DNA of 64,000 nucleotides from Neobittarella massiliensis (ex Bilen et al. 2018) (GCF_900289145.1 NZ_OKQO01000009.1:62001-126000), one strand, 5' to 3'. Shown: positions 43,394-51,900, numbered from the stretch's first letter. The notes: generated from the sequence alone by a model not told the origin. Numbers and translations: made by a program.

Positions 43394-44575
43394 ATGAATT
43401 TTCGATCTCAAAAGAAAAGGCAAAACACTGCCAGTACCCACCAGCACACAAATCAGCACACCCCAAAACAAGCCAGCACCCACCCGTGCCCGCCGGCGCC
43501 CCGTGTCGCTCCCCCACTGCCAGCCGTCTCTGCCCCGGCAGCGCGCTCACCGCGCGGCAAACGCCCCTACAGATCTCCATAAAGGCCCACCTCCCGGCCG
43601 CTTACGGCAGTGCCGGCCCTCATCCGCACAACTTGCCGCCTATCCCCCCTAGCGGTGCCCATGTCTTATACAGATAGAATGCCCAGACCACCGCCCCCAT
43701 GACCAGCCGTAACTGGCTGCAACCGGCCACATCCAGCCCAACCGGCTCAGCCATTTTTTCACTACATGAATTTTCGATCTCTAAAGAAAAAGCAAAATAC
43801 CTCCAGCACCCACCGGCACAAGTCAGTATTCGTCAGCGCACCACCAGCACACCCCAGCACAACCCAAAACAAGCCAGCACCCGTCCGTGCCCGCCGGCGC
43901 CCCGTGTCGCTCCCCCCACTGCCAGCCGTCTCTGCCCCGGCAGCGCGCTCACCACACGGCAAACGCCCCTACAGATCTCCATAAACTTCCACCGCCCGGC
44001 CGCTTACGGCAGTGCCGTCCCTCATCCACACAACTTGCCGCCTATCCCCCCTAGCGACGCCCATGTCTTATACAGATAGAATGCCCAGATCACTGCCCCC
44101 ATGACCAGCCGTAACTGGCTGCAACCGGCCACAGACAACTCAACCAGCCCGACCACTGTTTCACAACATGAATTTTCGATCTCTAAAGAAAAAGCAAAAT
44201 ACCTCCAGCACCCACCGGCACAAGTCAGTATTCGTCAGCACACCACCAGCACAAGTCAGCACACCCCAAAACAAGTCAGCACCCACCCGTGCCCGCCGGC
44301 TCCCCGTGTCGCTCCCCCACTGCCAGCCGTCTCTGCCCCGGCGGCGCGCTCACCGCGCGGCAGACATCTTACAGATCTCCATAAACTTCCACCGGCCAGC
44401 CGCTTACGGCAGTGCCGTCCCTCATCCACACAACTTGCCGCCTGTCCCCCTTAGCGGCGCCCATGTCTTATACAGATAGAATGCCCAGACCACTGCCCCC
44501 ATGACCAGCCATAACCGGCCGTAACCGGCCACAACCAGCCCGACCAGTCCAACCAACCCGACCACTTTTTCACTG
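43394..44575. repeat. Three tandem ~370-400 bp repeats
   Basis: Units begin at 43394, 43766 and 44168 (each with ATGAATTTTCGATCT) and are clearly homologous over most of their length; the conserved block CATGTCTTATACAGATAGAA recurs at 43660, 44062 and 44462. The first copy has a deletion near its start. On the minus strand each unit keeps an open frame (43620-43754, 44022-44156, 44422-44565) ending in a shared hydrophobic peptide, MGAV(V/I)WAFYLYKTWA followed by GGKLCG; one starts with ATG, two with GTG, and none has a clear ribosome site. On the plus strand each begins MNFRS, but the frames diverge. The units contain CAGCACC-type minisatellite stretches. Function is unknown. Confidence 0.85.
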
Positions 44576-44774
44576 CGCCGCCGGCCAGCAGACCCGTCCG
44601 CCCCCCTCTATTTATAGAGGGGCGTCTCTCCCCACCTGAACACACCTCAACACATCTCTGCCCGTCTCTACCGGCCCGCCCACGGCAAACAGGGCGAAAA
44701 GCCAAGCTGCCGTCCCGGCAGCTGCCTCTCACCTCGCCCGCAAATATAGCCGGTCCCCCCGGCCCATCGGTCTG

Positions 44775-45029
44775 CTACCGGTCCCGTTCTCTCACCCGGC
44801 GGCAGGTCTGGTCCACAAAGGTATCCTTACTTTTCAGCGCATCTAAGTCAATGTTCAAAACTTTGGCAATATGAACAACGATACTCAATCCGGGATTGAC
44901 CTGACCCATCTCCAGCCGCTGATAGTACTTGATCGAAATGCCACACAGCTCAGCCATCTGTTCTTGGGTCAGACCGCTGGCGTCTCGATAGCGGAACACC
45001 TGTCGAGAAAATTCAACATTTACAGACAT
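44775..45029 (-). CDS. Small XRE-family transcriptional regulator
   Basis: An 84-residue protein that is essentially one helix-turn-helix domain of the Cro/C1 (HTH_3) type: RYRDASGLTQEQMAELCGIS then KYYQRLEMGQVNPGLSIVVH, with AKVLNIDLDAL after it and a short basic tail. AGGAGG lies 7 bases before ATG 45029. A good promoter and a palindromic site (TGACAAT-N4-ATTGTCA) lie just upstream, consistent with autoregulation. The three tandem repeats lie downstream. Its targets are unknown, and its local base composition is more AT-rich than that of its neighbours. Confidence 0.85.
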   Translation of the reverse strand: MSVNVEFSRQVFRYRDASGLTQEQMAELCGISIKYYQRLEMGQVNPGLSIVVHIAKVLNIDLDALKSKDTFVDQTCRRVRERDR

Positions 45030-45050
45030 AAAATACCTCCTATCACTAGG

Positions 45051-45078
45051 ATTTTATGTCTACTATTGCATAAATCAA
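45051..45078 (-). promoter_or_regulatory. Sigma-A promoter of the XRE gene
   Basis: On the minus strand: TTGATT (45078-45073), 16-base spacer, TAAAAT (45056-45051), about 20 bases before the ATG. Confidence 0.6.
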
Positions 45079-45093
45079 CCGATGATTGGGGGT

Positions 45094-45111
45094 TGACAAT
45101 ACCAATTGTCA
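45094..45111. promoter_or_regulatory. Candidate operator upstream of the XRE gene
   Basis: TGACAAT-ACCA-ATTGTCA is a perfect 7-bp inverted repeat 65-82 bases before the XRE start. The left arm also forms a plus-strand TTGACA -35-like sequence. No gene is seen in the remaining 45112-45378. Confidence 0.5.
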
Positions 45112-45378
45112 CTGCATGTCACTATGCTAGTGGTTATTCTACGATACTCCACTCATTAACCTATGATTTTATGCAACATTTTCAGTTGTTCACCGCTCCA
45201 CTACCTTTTTACCACTCTGCTGCACCCCGCCCCTTTTTGTGTCCATACCCCGTTTTTAACGCTCTAAAAGCAGAATATAACGCCTTTTTATAGAGGCATA
45301 ACATCAACTTATGCTTATAAGGCTTTTTTCACACCTCTAAAGTCGCTATCCATACTTGCCGACGCCTTTCGGCCCGTC

Positions 45379-45411
45379 AAAAAAAGCGCCGCAGCCATCC
45401 GCTGCAGCGCT
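45379..45411 (-). terminator. Terminator of the ThrE-type exporter operon
   Basis: On the minus strand AGCGCTGCAGC and GCTGCGGCGCT pair (one G-T) around GGATG and are followed by seven T, about 110 bases past the exporter stop. Confidence 0.8.
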
Positions 45412-45519
45412 CACGCTCCGTTTATAATCCGTTTCTTTTTCTGTCCTGCCTCCATCGCCCCGCTGCCGCGGCCACTGCGGACGCCCGCCGGGCCCCTGAA
45501 AACGCGCCGGGCCCCTGGG

Positions 45520-45984
45520 CTACCGGCTGCCCGCCCATGCGCGCTGCACCCGCTCCTTTACCCGGTAGTACACCCGCACAAAGCTGCCCGCCACCACAAT
45601 GCCCACCACAATGGCTCCGGCCACCTGCACCGTGTGCAGGCCGGTGGCCAAAAAGGCGGCGGTGTCTCCGGCCATCCCGTACTCCATGGTATAGTAGATG
45701 CCGCTGCCCGGCACCAGCGGCAAAAACGATACCACCAGGTATACCGACGCCGGCGTCTTGTGTCGGCGGGCCATCAGCTCACTGTATAAAGTCACTGCGG
45801 CTGCCGCCACAAAGTTGGCCAAAATATCTCCCTGGGGCAAAAGCCCCACTACCGCCAGGTACACCGCCCAGCTCAGGCTGCCCCCCAGCGCGGCAAACAG
45901 GATCTTTTTGCCCCGCAGCGAAAAAGCCACCCCAAAGCTCAGGCAGGCGGCAAACACAAATACGCAGGCCCACACATCCGCCAT
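45520..45984 (-). CDS. Threonine/serine exporter, small subunit (ThrE C-terminal half, YjjB-like)
   Basis: A 154-residue membrane protein with about four helices, corresponding to the C-terminal part of ThrE or to YjjB. The segment VSFLPLVPGSGIYYTMEYGM is the family signature. Its ATG directly abuts the TAG stop of the larger subunit upstream, indicating coupled translation and a two-subunit complex. The pair probably exports small neutral amino acids or, as reported for YjjPB, succinate. Confidence 0.83.
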   Translation of the reverse strand: MADVWACVFVFAACLSFGVAFSLRGKKILFAALGGSLSWAVYLAVVGLLPQGDILANFVAAAAVTLYSELMARRHKTPASVYLVVSFLPLVPGSGIYYTMEYGMAGDTAAFLATGLHTVQVAGAIVVGIVVAGSFVRVYYRVKERVQRAWAGSR

Positions 45985-46779
45985 CTACACCACCCCCAGT
46001 ACCGGCTGCAGCACCGCCAGCATCACCGAAACGCCCACCGCGATACCGGCGCCGATGAGCAGCGCCTCGGTCACCTTAATGGTGCCCGCCAGCGCATCGC
46101 CGGCCATAAAGTCGCGCAGTGCATTGGTGAAAACGATGCCCGGCACCAGCGTCATCAGCATGCCGATGGTGATCTTGTCCGCCGCCGCCCCCGGCAGCCA
46201 GGCAGCCGTCAGCTGGGCGATGGCCGAGCCCGCCGCCGCGCACAGCAGGTTTACAAAAAAGGCGTTTTGGCGTATGCCCCGCAGCGCCATCCCCATACCC
46301 CGCAGCAGCGCGCCGATCAGCCCGGCCACCACCGCGTCCTGCCAGCTGCCGCCAAAAAACAGTGCAAACGAGGCGGCGCCGGTGCCGTACACCAGTATCT
46401 GCAGCCAGCGCGGGTAACCGGGCCGGGCCGCGATCGCCGCCAGCCGCCGGTCTATCTGCCGCGTATCGCCGGGCGCGGCGCACAGGTCGCGCACCAGCTG
46501 GTTATACTGGTCCACCAGGTCCAGGTTGGTGTCGCCCACTCTGGTCTGGCGCATCTTGCTCACCGATGGCGCCCCCGGCAGCGACAGCGTCAAAATGATC
46601 GCCGACGGGATCACAAAAGCCGAGAACTCGCTGGCGCCGTACGCCCGCCCCAGCCGGCGCAGCGCCTCCTCCACCCGGTACACCTCGGCCCCGTGTTCCA
46701 GCAGTCCCGCGCCGATACACAGCATCCGGTCAACAAGCGGCTGCGCGTCGGCAGCCGGTGTCTCTCTATCTGGGCTCAT
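45985..46779 (-). CDS. Threonine/serine exporter, large subunit (ThrE N-terminal half, YjjP-like)
   Basis: A 264-residue protein with a cytosolic N-terminal domain (GAEVYRVEEALRRLGRAYG, about 30-48; FVIPSAIILTL) and about five membrane helices after residue 115. This is the ThrE/YjjP layout. I choose ATG 46779 (SPDRETPAADAQPLVDRML) because AGAGGGGA precedes it and the frame-open start at 46818 lies inside the upstream gene without a ribosome site. It follows the glycerophosphodiesterase by 28 bases and abuts the small subunit, forming an operon with both. Confidence 0.83.
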   Translation of the reverse strand: MSPDRETPAADAQPLVDRMLCIGAGLLEHGAEVYRVEEALRRLGRAYGASEFSAFVIPSAIILTLSLPGAPSVSKMRQTRVGDTNLDLVDQYNQLVRDLCAAPGDTRQIDRRLAAIAARPGYPRWLQILVYGTGAASFALFFGGSWQDAVVAGLIGALLRGMGMALRGIRQNAFFVNLLCAAAGSAIAQLTAAWLPGAAADKITIGMLMTLVPGIVFTNALRDFMAGDALAGTIKVTEALLIGAGIAVGVSVMLAVLQPVLGVV

Positions 46780-46807
46780 CTCTCTTTTTCCCCTCTCTCC
46801 GGCGGCG

Positions 46808-48601
46808 CTATTTGCCAAATAGCCACTGGGTCAGCTCGTCCAGCAGCAGGTCTCTGCCCTGCAGGTCCTGGGTGTAGTGGGCCATGGGCACGTTGTCGGT
46901 GATGATGCCGTCCGCCCCGCAGGAAAAAGCCTTTTGTATCGTCCCCTCCGAGTTGGTGGTCCAGGCAAACACCCGCTTGTGTTCCAGGTGGGCGGCAGCT
47001 ACCATCTCGCCGGTCAGCATGCTGGTCTCCACGCTGAAGGCGTCGATCCACTGCATGTCATAGCGGTCGGCCACCAGCAAAGCCGAGATGTACACCGTGG
47101 GCAAGCCCGGCTGCAGCTCCTTTACCTGCCTGAGCAGGTCCAGGTCCATCGAGGCCAAAACGCATTGCCGCATCATGTCGGCGTCTTTGATGGCCGCTAT
47201 GGTCCTGGCCACCAGCTCCCGGTCGTGGCCGGTGCTCTTGAGCTCGATCATCAAGTCTATGCGCCCCTTGGCCGCCTTTAGCATCTGCGGCAAGCTGGGC
47301 ACCGGCTCGCCGGCGTATTCGGCGCCAAAATAGCTGCCGGCGTCGTAGCGCTGCACCTGCTCCCAGGTCACCGCCCACACCGGCCGGTCCACCCCCGCCG
47401 TGCGGGCAAAGCTGGTGTCGTGCAGGATCACCAGCGCCCCGTCGGCGGTCTGCTGCACGTCGATCTCGGCCATGTCCGCCCCGTCGGCCACCGCCCGGTC
47501 CAGGGCGGCCACCGTGTTCTCGGGGGCAAACAGGCTGCCGGCCCGGTGGGCCACGATATAGGGGTCGTACCCGGCCGGGGCGGGCAGGTAACCGGCCATC
47601 TCGCTCTCGCCAAACAGCCCCACCGCCAGCAAGCTGCACAGCACCGCCACCGCCTGGCGGCCCAGCACGTACCAGCGGCGGCGGGGGCGGCGGTAGGGCG
47701 GCCGCTCGGCGCCCATACAGCGGTAGTAAAAAGCCACTACCGCCGCCACCAGCACCACCGTGGCAAACACCGGCAGAGCCACCCGCACAAAGCTGGCCCC
47801 GCTGCCGTAGAGGCTGCGAAACGCATAGCGCGCGGCGCTGCCGCTGTAGCGCAGCTTGGTGTAAGCCGCCAACCCGCCTACCGCCGCGGCCAACAGCGCG
47901 CCGGCCGCCAGCCAAAACAGCGCCGTCGTCAGCAGTATGCGCCCCAGTGCCCGGCGCATGTTGCTCCGCAGCAGGCGCCAGCTGGTCTTGATCGAGGAAA
48001 AAAAGTGCTCCTCTCCCAGCACCATGGCCGGCATCCCCAGCAGGTAAAAAAACAGCAGCGCGCAGCTCAGCGCCACCAGCGCGATATACGCCGCCGTGAG
48101 CGCCTTGCTCTGCCAGATAAAATCGGTGATGAACTCCGGCAGCTGCACCTGGGGCAGTATCCCGCCGGCCAGTGGCCAGGCAGTCAGGGCAAACAGCGGC
48201 AGCACCAGCAAAATGCCGATGTTGCGGGGCAAAAACAGCCGCATGGTGCGCACCGCCGCCCGGCCGCACAGGCTCCACACGGCGGTGCGCTGCCGCTGCC
48301 AGCCGGCCTGGCAGTAGCACAGCTGCCATACCATCTCAAACAGCAGGTACAGCCCCAGCAGCAGCCCCGCCGCCAGCAGCAGGGCCACCGCCGCCGGGCT
48401 GTGCAGCAGCTGCCCCAGCGTCTGCTGCCCCAAAAAGGTGAGCCCCGATACCCGTATAGCCCGCCGCAGCAGCGCGTTCAGGGCCGGCAGCACCACTGCA
48501 AACCCCAGCAGCTTATAGAGCACCTCAAACAGCAGCAGCGTGCTCCCGCCGCGCAGCGCGATCGAAAGCACCTGCCGCGCCTCAGCCCACGATCTCTTCA
48601 C
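46808..48601 (-). CDS. Membrane glycerophosphodiester phosphodiesterase
   Basis: A roughly 597-residue protein: an N-terminal integral membrane domain of about seven helices (to about 310), as in the GDPD membrane family, then a catalytic TIM barrel starting IVAHRAGSLFAPENT near 350. The barrel carries the expected residues: HR..PENT, the metal-binding EID, DG(A)LVILHDTSF and LMIELKS. It should cut glycerophosphodiesters, from lipids or teichoic acids, to glycerol-3-phosphate plus alcohol. GTG 48601 (KRSWAEARQVL) is chosen with GGGGGAG about 11 bases upstream; longer starts to 48664 are possible. It heads the operon with the exporter pair. Confidence 0.87.
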   Translation of the reverse strand: MKRSWAEARQVLSIALRGGSTLLLFEVLYKLLGFAVVLPALNALLRRAIRVSGLTFLGQQTLGQLLHSPAAVALLLAAGLLLGLYLLFEMVWQLCYCQAGWQRQRTAVWSLCGRAAVRTMRLFLPRNIGILLVLPLFALTAWPLAGGILPQVQLPEFITDFIWQSKALTAAYIALVALSCALLFFYLLGMPAMVLGEEHFFSSIKTSWRLLRSNMRRALGRILLTTALFWLAAGALLAAAVGGLAAYTKLRYSGSAARYAFRSLYGSGASFVRVALPVFATVVLVAAVVAFYYRCMGAERPPYRRPRRRWYVLGRQAVAVLCSLLAVGLFGESEMAGYLPAPAGYDPYIVAHRAGSLFAPENTVAALDRAVADGADMAEIDVQQTADGALVILHDTSFARTAGVDRPVWAVTWEQVQRYDAGSYFGAEYAGEPVPSLPQMLKAAKGRIDLMIELKSTGHDRELVARTIAAIKDADMMRQCVLASMDLDLLRQVKELQPGLPTVYISALLVADRYDMQWIDAFSVETSMLTGEMVAAAHLEHKRVFAWTTNSEGTIQKAFSCGADGIITDNVPMAHYTQDLQGRDLLLDELTQWLFGK

Positions 48602-48801
48602 AGCGCGCTCATCTCCCCCAACTTCTGTGTGCCCATTGTAGCGCATCGGGCCGCCGGCCGTCAAACGGCACCTCCGCCGCCCGTCCCCGCCGGTCTCCCC
48701 CTCACAATATGCCCCATCCGGCGCCCCGCTAAAGCCCGCCGCGCCACCCGGCCCCCCTCTTTGCAGCGGGCCGGTCGGTTTTGCTGCCGGCTCGGCACGC
48801 C

Positions 48802-48842
48802 AAAACAGGGCCGGCGCGGCCCCGTGTGCCGCCCAGCCCTGT
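48802..48842 (-). terminator. Probable terminator of sigE
   Basis: On the minus strand ACAGGGC...GGCGGC pairs with GCCGCGCC...GCCCTGT and is followed by only four T. It lies just after the sigE stop. Confidence 0.6.
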
Positions 48843-48853
48843 ACCGCCCGCGA

Positions 48854-49546
48854 TCAGATCACCTTCTCCAGCTCTCCCCGCAACCGCTTGATGATGCGCT
48901 TTTCCAGCCGCGAGATGTACGACTGCGAGATGCCGATCATCGCCGCCACCTCTTTTTGGGTGTGCTCCTTGTAGCCGCCCAGCCCAAAGCGCATCTGCAT
49001 GATGATGCGCTCCCGCTCCGGCAGCCGCTGTACCGCCTCCACCAGCACGCCCCGCTCGGTGGCCTGCTCGATGCCGCGGCCCACACAGTCGGGCTCGGTG
49101 CCCAGTATGTCCGAGAGCAGCAGCTCGTTGCCGTCCCAGTCCACATTCAGCGGCTCGTCGATCGAGAGATCCTGGTGCTTGTTCGACGCCTTGCGCAAAA
49201 ACATCAGGATCTCGTTCTCGATACAGCGGGAGGCATAGGTGGCCAGCTTGATATTTTTGTCCGGCTTAAAGGTGCCCACCGCCTTGATCAGGCCGATGGT
49301 CCCGATCGATATCAGGTCCTCCACCCCCACCCCGGTCGACTCGAACTTCTTGGCGATGTACACCACCAGCCGCAGGTTGTGGACGATCAGCTTCTCGCGG
49401 GCCCACTCCTCCCCCCGCTCCAGGGCGGCAAATACCGGCCCTTCCTCGCTCTTTTGCAGCGGGGCCGGCAGCACCTCCGGCCCGTTTATGTAGTGTACAT
49501 GTCTGCCCAAAAATATCTTTTGCAGCAGTCGTATCAGTGCATGCAT
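48854..49546 (-). CDS. sigE: Sporulation sigma factor SigE precursor
   Basis: Mother-cell sigma factor, 230 residues, made as pro-sigma-E. The first ~19 residues ([19 protein letters not shown]) form the amphipathic pro-sequence removed by Spo[15 protein letters not shown] matches the start of mature sigma-E. Region 2 reads [20 protein letters not shown] and [16 protein letters not shown], then [20 protein letters not shown]; region 4 carries [20 protein letters not shown]. The spoIIGA gene lies 160 bases upstream on the same strand, so the protease and its substrate are co-expressed. sigG does not follow directly, as it does in Bacillus. Confidence 0.94.
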   Translation of the reverse strand: MHALIRLLQKIFLGRHVHYINGPEVLPAPLQKSEEGPVFAALERGEEWAREKLIVHNLRLVVYIAKKFESTGVGVEDLISIGTIGLIKAVGTFKPDKNIKLATYASRCIENEILMFLRKASNKHQDLSIDEPLNVDWDGNELLLSDILGTEPDCVGRGIEQATERGVLVEAVQRLPERERIIMQMRFGLGGYKEHTQKEVAAMIGISQSYISRLEKRIIKRLRGELEKVI

Positions 49547-49706
49547 CTTTTTCCTCCCTCGCTCTCATCTCACACGGCCGGTCTCTGTTTTTTACCGTGT
49601 GCGCTCCCATCGCTCCCGCAGCCCCCGCCGCCGGTATCCGCCGCCGGGGCCGCTCTTTTCTCTGTGCGGGCGCCCGCCGGTCCGGCCGCTCTCTATCGTC
49701 TCTCTG

Positions 49707-50543
49707 TCACGGCGCCACGATCTGTGGGCTCAGCAAAAAGCTGCACCCCTCCTGCCCTATAGCGTGCCCCACAATGCCCACCGCCACCCGGTCGGTCTGT
49801 TTTACACACTGATCGCCCTCAAATATCTGCAGGCTGTCCGGGTAAAAAATGGGCAGCAGCCCCCCGCCCGACACCGTGTGGTAAGGAATGAGCAGCAGCC
49901 CGGCCGGGCTCTCTTCGCGGGGGTGCTGCAGGTACCGGCGCTGCTCGGGGGTCAGCAGGTCCTCCACGCTGGCGCGATCGGCCAGCACCACCGGCACCAT
50001 GCGAAACGGGTCCTGCAGGCTGTTGCCGGTATCCACAAAGCCGGTCCCCTGGGCGCTGGCTGATCCTTTTTGTACCCGCACCCGCACCTTACGGTTTTGA
50101 AAGCGCCCCAGCAAAAAGCTCACGCACTCCACCAGCAGATAGGCGATGCCGGCCAGCGCCACCAGCACCGTAATGGGCAGGTCAAAGTACAAAACGCCGT
50201 TTATGTAGGCCAGCTTGCCCGGCGAAAAAGCCATCTCCAGCCCCACCATCAGCCCGGCAAACAAAAAGTTTACCGCCAAAAAGTACAGCGTATTTTTAAG
50301 CAGGCCCCGCCAGCCGGCAAACGGCAGCCCCAACACCACCGTCGCCAAGCACAGCGCCACCTTCAGCCACAGGCTATTGAGCCCCGGCACCAGAATAAAT
50401 ACCGACAATACCCCCGACAGCGCGCTGGCCCCCAGCAGCCGCAGCCGGCTGGTGGGCTGGTGGGTAAAGTAGGTGGTGGCCGACAACAGCAGGTAATTGA
50501 GCACCAGGTTTATCACCACCAACACGTCCACGTACACCGTCAC
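49707..50543 (-). CDS. spoIIGA: SpoIIGA, pro-sigma-E processing peptidase
   Basis: Membrane aspartic protease that activates pro-sigma-E in the mother cell on a forespore signal. The 278 residues comprise five or so N-terminal helices (to about 150) and a cytosolic protease domain with the catalytic FVDTGNSLQDP near residue 169, homologous to retroviral-type aspartic proteases. GTG 50543 (TVYVDVLVVINLVLNYLLL) is chosen, five bases after AGGGGGAG; this matches the usual SpoIIGA N-terminus and discards an upstream open stretch that overlaps the promoter. sigE follows. Confidence 0.92.
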   Translation of the reverse strand: MTVYVDVLVVINLVLNYLLLSATTYFTHQPTSRLRLLGASALSGVLSVFILVPGLNSLWLKVALCLATVVLGLPFAGWRGLLKNTLYFLAVNFLFAGLMVGLEMAFSPGKLAYINGVLYFDLPITVLVALAGIAYLLVECVSFLLGRFQNRKVRVRVQKGSASAQGTGFVDTGNSLQDPFRMVPVVLADRASVEDLLTPEQRRYLQHPREESPAGLLLIPYHTVSGGGLLPIFYPDSLQIFEGDQCVKQTDRVAVGIVGHAIGQEGCSFLLSPQIVAP

Positions 50544-50607
50544 CGCATCTCCCCCTCTCCTGCTCAAAGTATTTAAAAGCTGCTCAAAGCAGCTCTCGGT
50601 ACTTCTG

Positions 50608-50640
50608 ATGATAGACCGCCCGAGGCTAGACATTTGTCAA
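50608..50640 (-). promoter_or_regulatory. spoIIG promoter with Spo0A-like box
   Basis: On the minus strand: perfect TTGACA (50640-50635) and TATCAT (50613-50608) separated by 21 bases, echoing the abnormally long spacing of the Bacillus spoIIG promoter. The -35 is embedded in TTTGACAAA, one mismatch from the 0A box TTCGACAAA, so Spo0A-P probably activates it. Confidence 0.65.
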
Positions 50641-50750
50641 ATAGTGGCAATCAGTTCCGGCGGCGGCTGCCGATCATTGGCGGTGTGATTTATATAGCCT
50701 GCACATTTTCTCCATGCAGAATGTACACAAAACACGAAAATACGCCGGTG

Positions 50751-50792
50751 GGACAATTGTCCTTTTTTCTCTCCCCACCACTTTGCTATACT
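50751..50792 (+). promoter_or_regulatory. Palindromic operator and -10 of nucleoside hydrolase 6
   Basis: GGACAATTGTCC (50751-50762) lies 24 bases before TATACT (50787-50792), which has an extended TGC. The palindrome and its placement match those before nucleoside hydrolase 5. Confidence 0.55.
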
Positions 50793-50956
50793 CTATAAGT
50801 AAGAGATACCCCTCACTGCAGGGGCCCCTCCCTGGGGTCTGTGTAGTGGGGGTATTGCGCTCATTTGGGGGCGATTTTTGCCCCGGCAGCGCCTTTTACA
50901 CCCATCGCGCCCGGCGGTCTCTGCCGCGGCCACAACAAAAACAGGAGGTACTAGAC

Positions 50957-51823
50957 ATGCCCAGAAAGATCATCTTAGACGTAGACACCGGTACAGACGA
51001 CGCCGTGGCCATCGCCGCAGCCATCAACTCGCCCGATATCGATCTCATCGCCCTCACTACCGTCAACGGCAACCGCAATGTGGAATACACCACCTATAAC
51101 ACCCTGCAGGTGGTGGAGTATCTGGGCGCCGACGTACCGGTATACCGCGGCTGCGCACACCCCATCGCCGCCACGCTGGACCCCCGCCGCAAGCCCGGTA
51201 TGCCCTACTATGTGAGCTCCCGCCCCAAAGACGGCGACGTGCACGGCGATCACCTCGACATCCCCGCCCCCACCATCAAAGAGCAGGATCTCAACGCCGT
51301 CTCCTTTATCGTCGACTGCCTCATGCATTCCGACGGCGACATTACCCTGGTGCCGGTGGGCCCGCTCACCAACATCGCCACGGCCCTGCGCATCGAGCCG
51401 CGCATCAAAGATAAGATCCAGGAGATCGTGCTCATGGGCGGCGGCTACAAGTTCGGCAACCGCTCGCCGGTGGCCGAGATGAACATCTGGGCCGACCCCG
51501 AGGCGGCCAAGATCGTCTTTTCCAGCGGTGTAAAGGTCACCGCCTGTACCCTCGACAGCACCCATCAGGGGGCCAACATCACCAATGAAGAGTGCGAGCA
51601 GATGGCCAAGCTGGGCACCAGAGCCGGTGAGATGTGCGCCAAGTTCATCGCCAAGCGCATCTGGGCCTACCACAACTGGGACCCCACCCAGCACAACGGC
51701 CAGGCCCCCATCCACGACCCGCTGGCCGTGCTGGCGGTCATCGACCCCACCATCCTCACCGAGGTACACCACACCTATGTGGATGATACAGCTATACTTG
51801 GACTAAAGTCAGAACTCCAATAA
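50957..51823 (+). pseudogene. Nucleoside hydrolase 6, 3' end replaced by the inserted element
   Basis: A cytosolic IUNH enzyme like hydrolase 5. Signature residues are present: DVDTGTDD at 8-15, GPLTN, AEMNIWADPEA and the distal IHDPLAV near 252. After HHTYVD (about residue 276) the sequence changes to DTAILGLKSELQ and stops, whereas hydrolase 5 continues for about 60 more residues. The tail lies in the terminator region of the integrative element, so the insertion removed the C-terminal helices. The protein may be unstable or inactive, although its catalytic residues remain. ATG 50957 has ACAGGAGGT upstream. Confidence 0.85.
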
Positions 51824-51852
51824 CGGAGTGCGAGTTTAGTCCAAGTTTTTTT
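51797..51852 (+). terminator. Terminator at the left end of the element
   Basis: CTTGGACTAAA pairs with TTTAGTCCAAG, with imperfect inner pairing (CTCC/GGAG), followed by seven T. It insulates parA from the host hydrolase promoter. Confidence 0.75.
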
Positions 51853-51900
51853 ATGCGCTGAAACAGCGTAAATCCACTGAAAACAGGAGGTTGAGAACCC

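Noticed and set aside
43394-44575. Tandem repeats considered as a CRISPR array
   Set aside because: Units are about 400 bp and homologous along most of their length, with no short palindromic repeats separated by unique spacers and no cas genes nearby.
47420-49762. Long plus-strand open frame of 780 codons
   Set aside because: It lies antisense to the glycerophosphodiesterase and sigE genes, gives a His/Gln/Arg-rich translation without family resemblance, and reflects the strong third-position GC bias of the real genes.
50544-50633. Longer SpoIIGA start at 50633
   Set aside because: It would extend through the spoIIG -10 region; GTG 50543 has a good ribosome site and matches the usual N-terminus.
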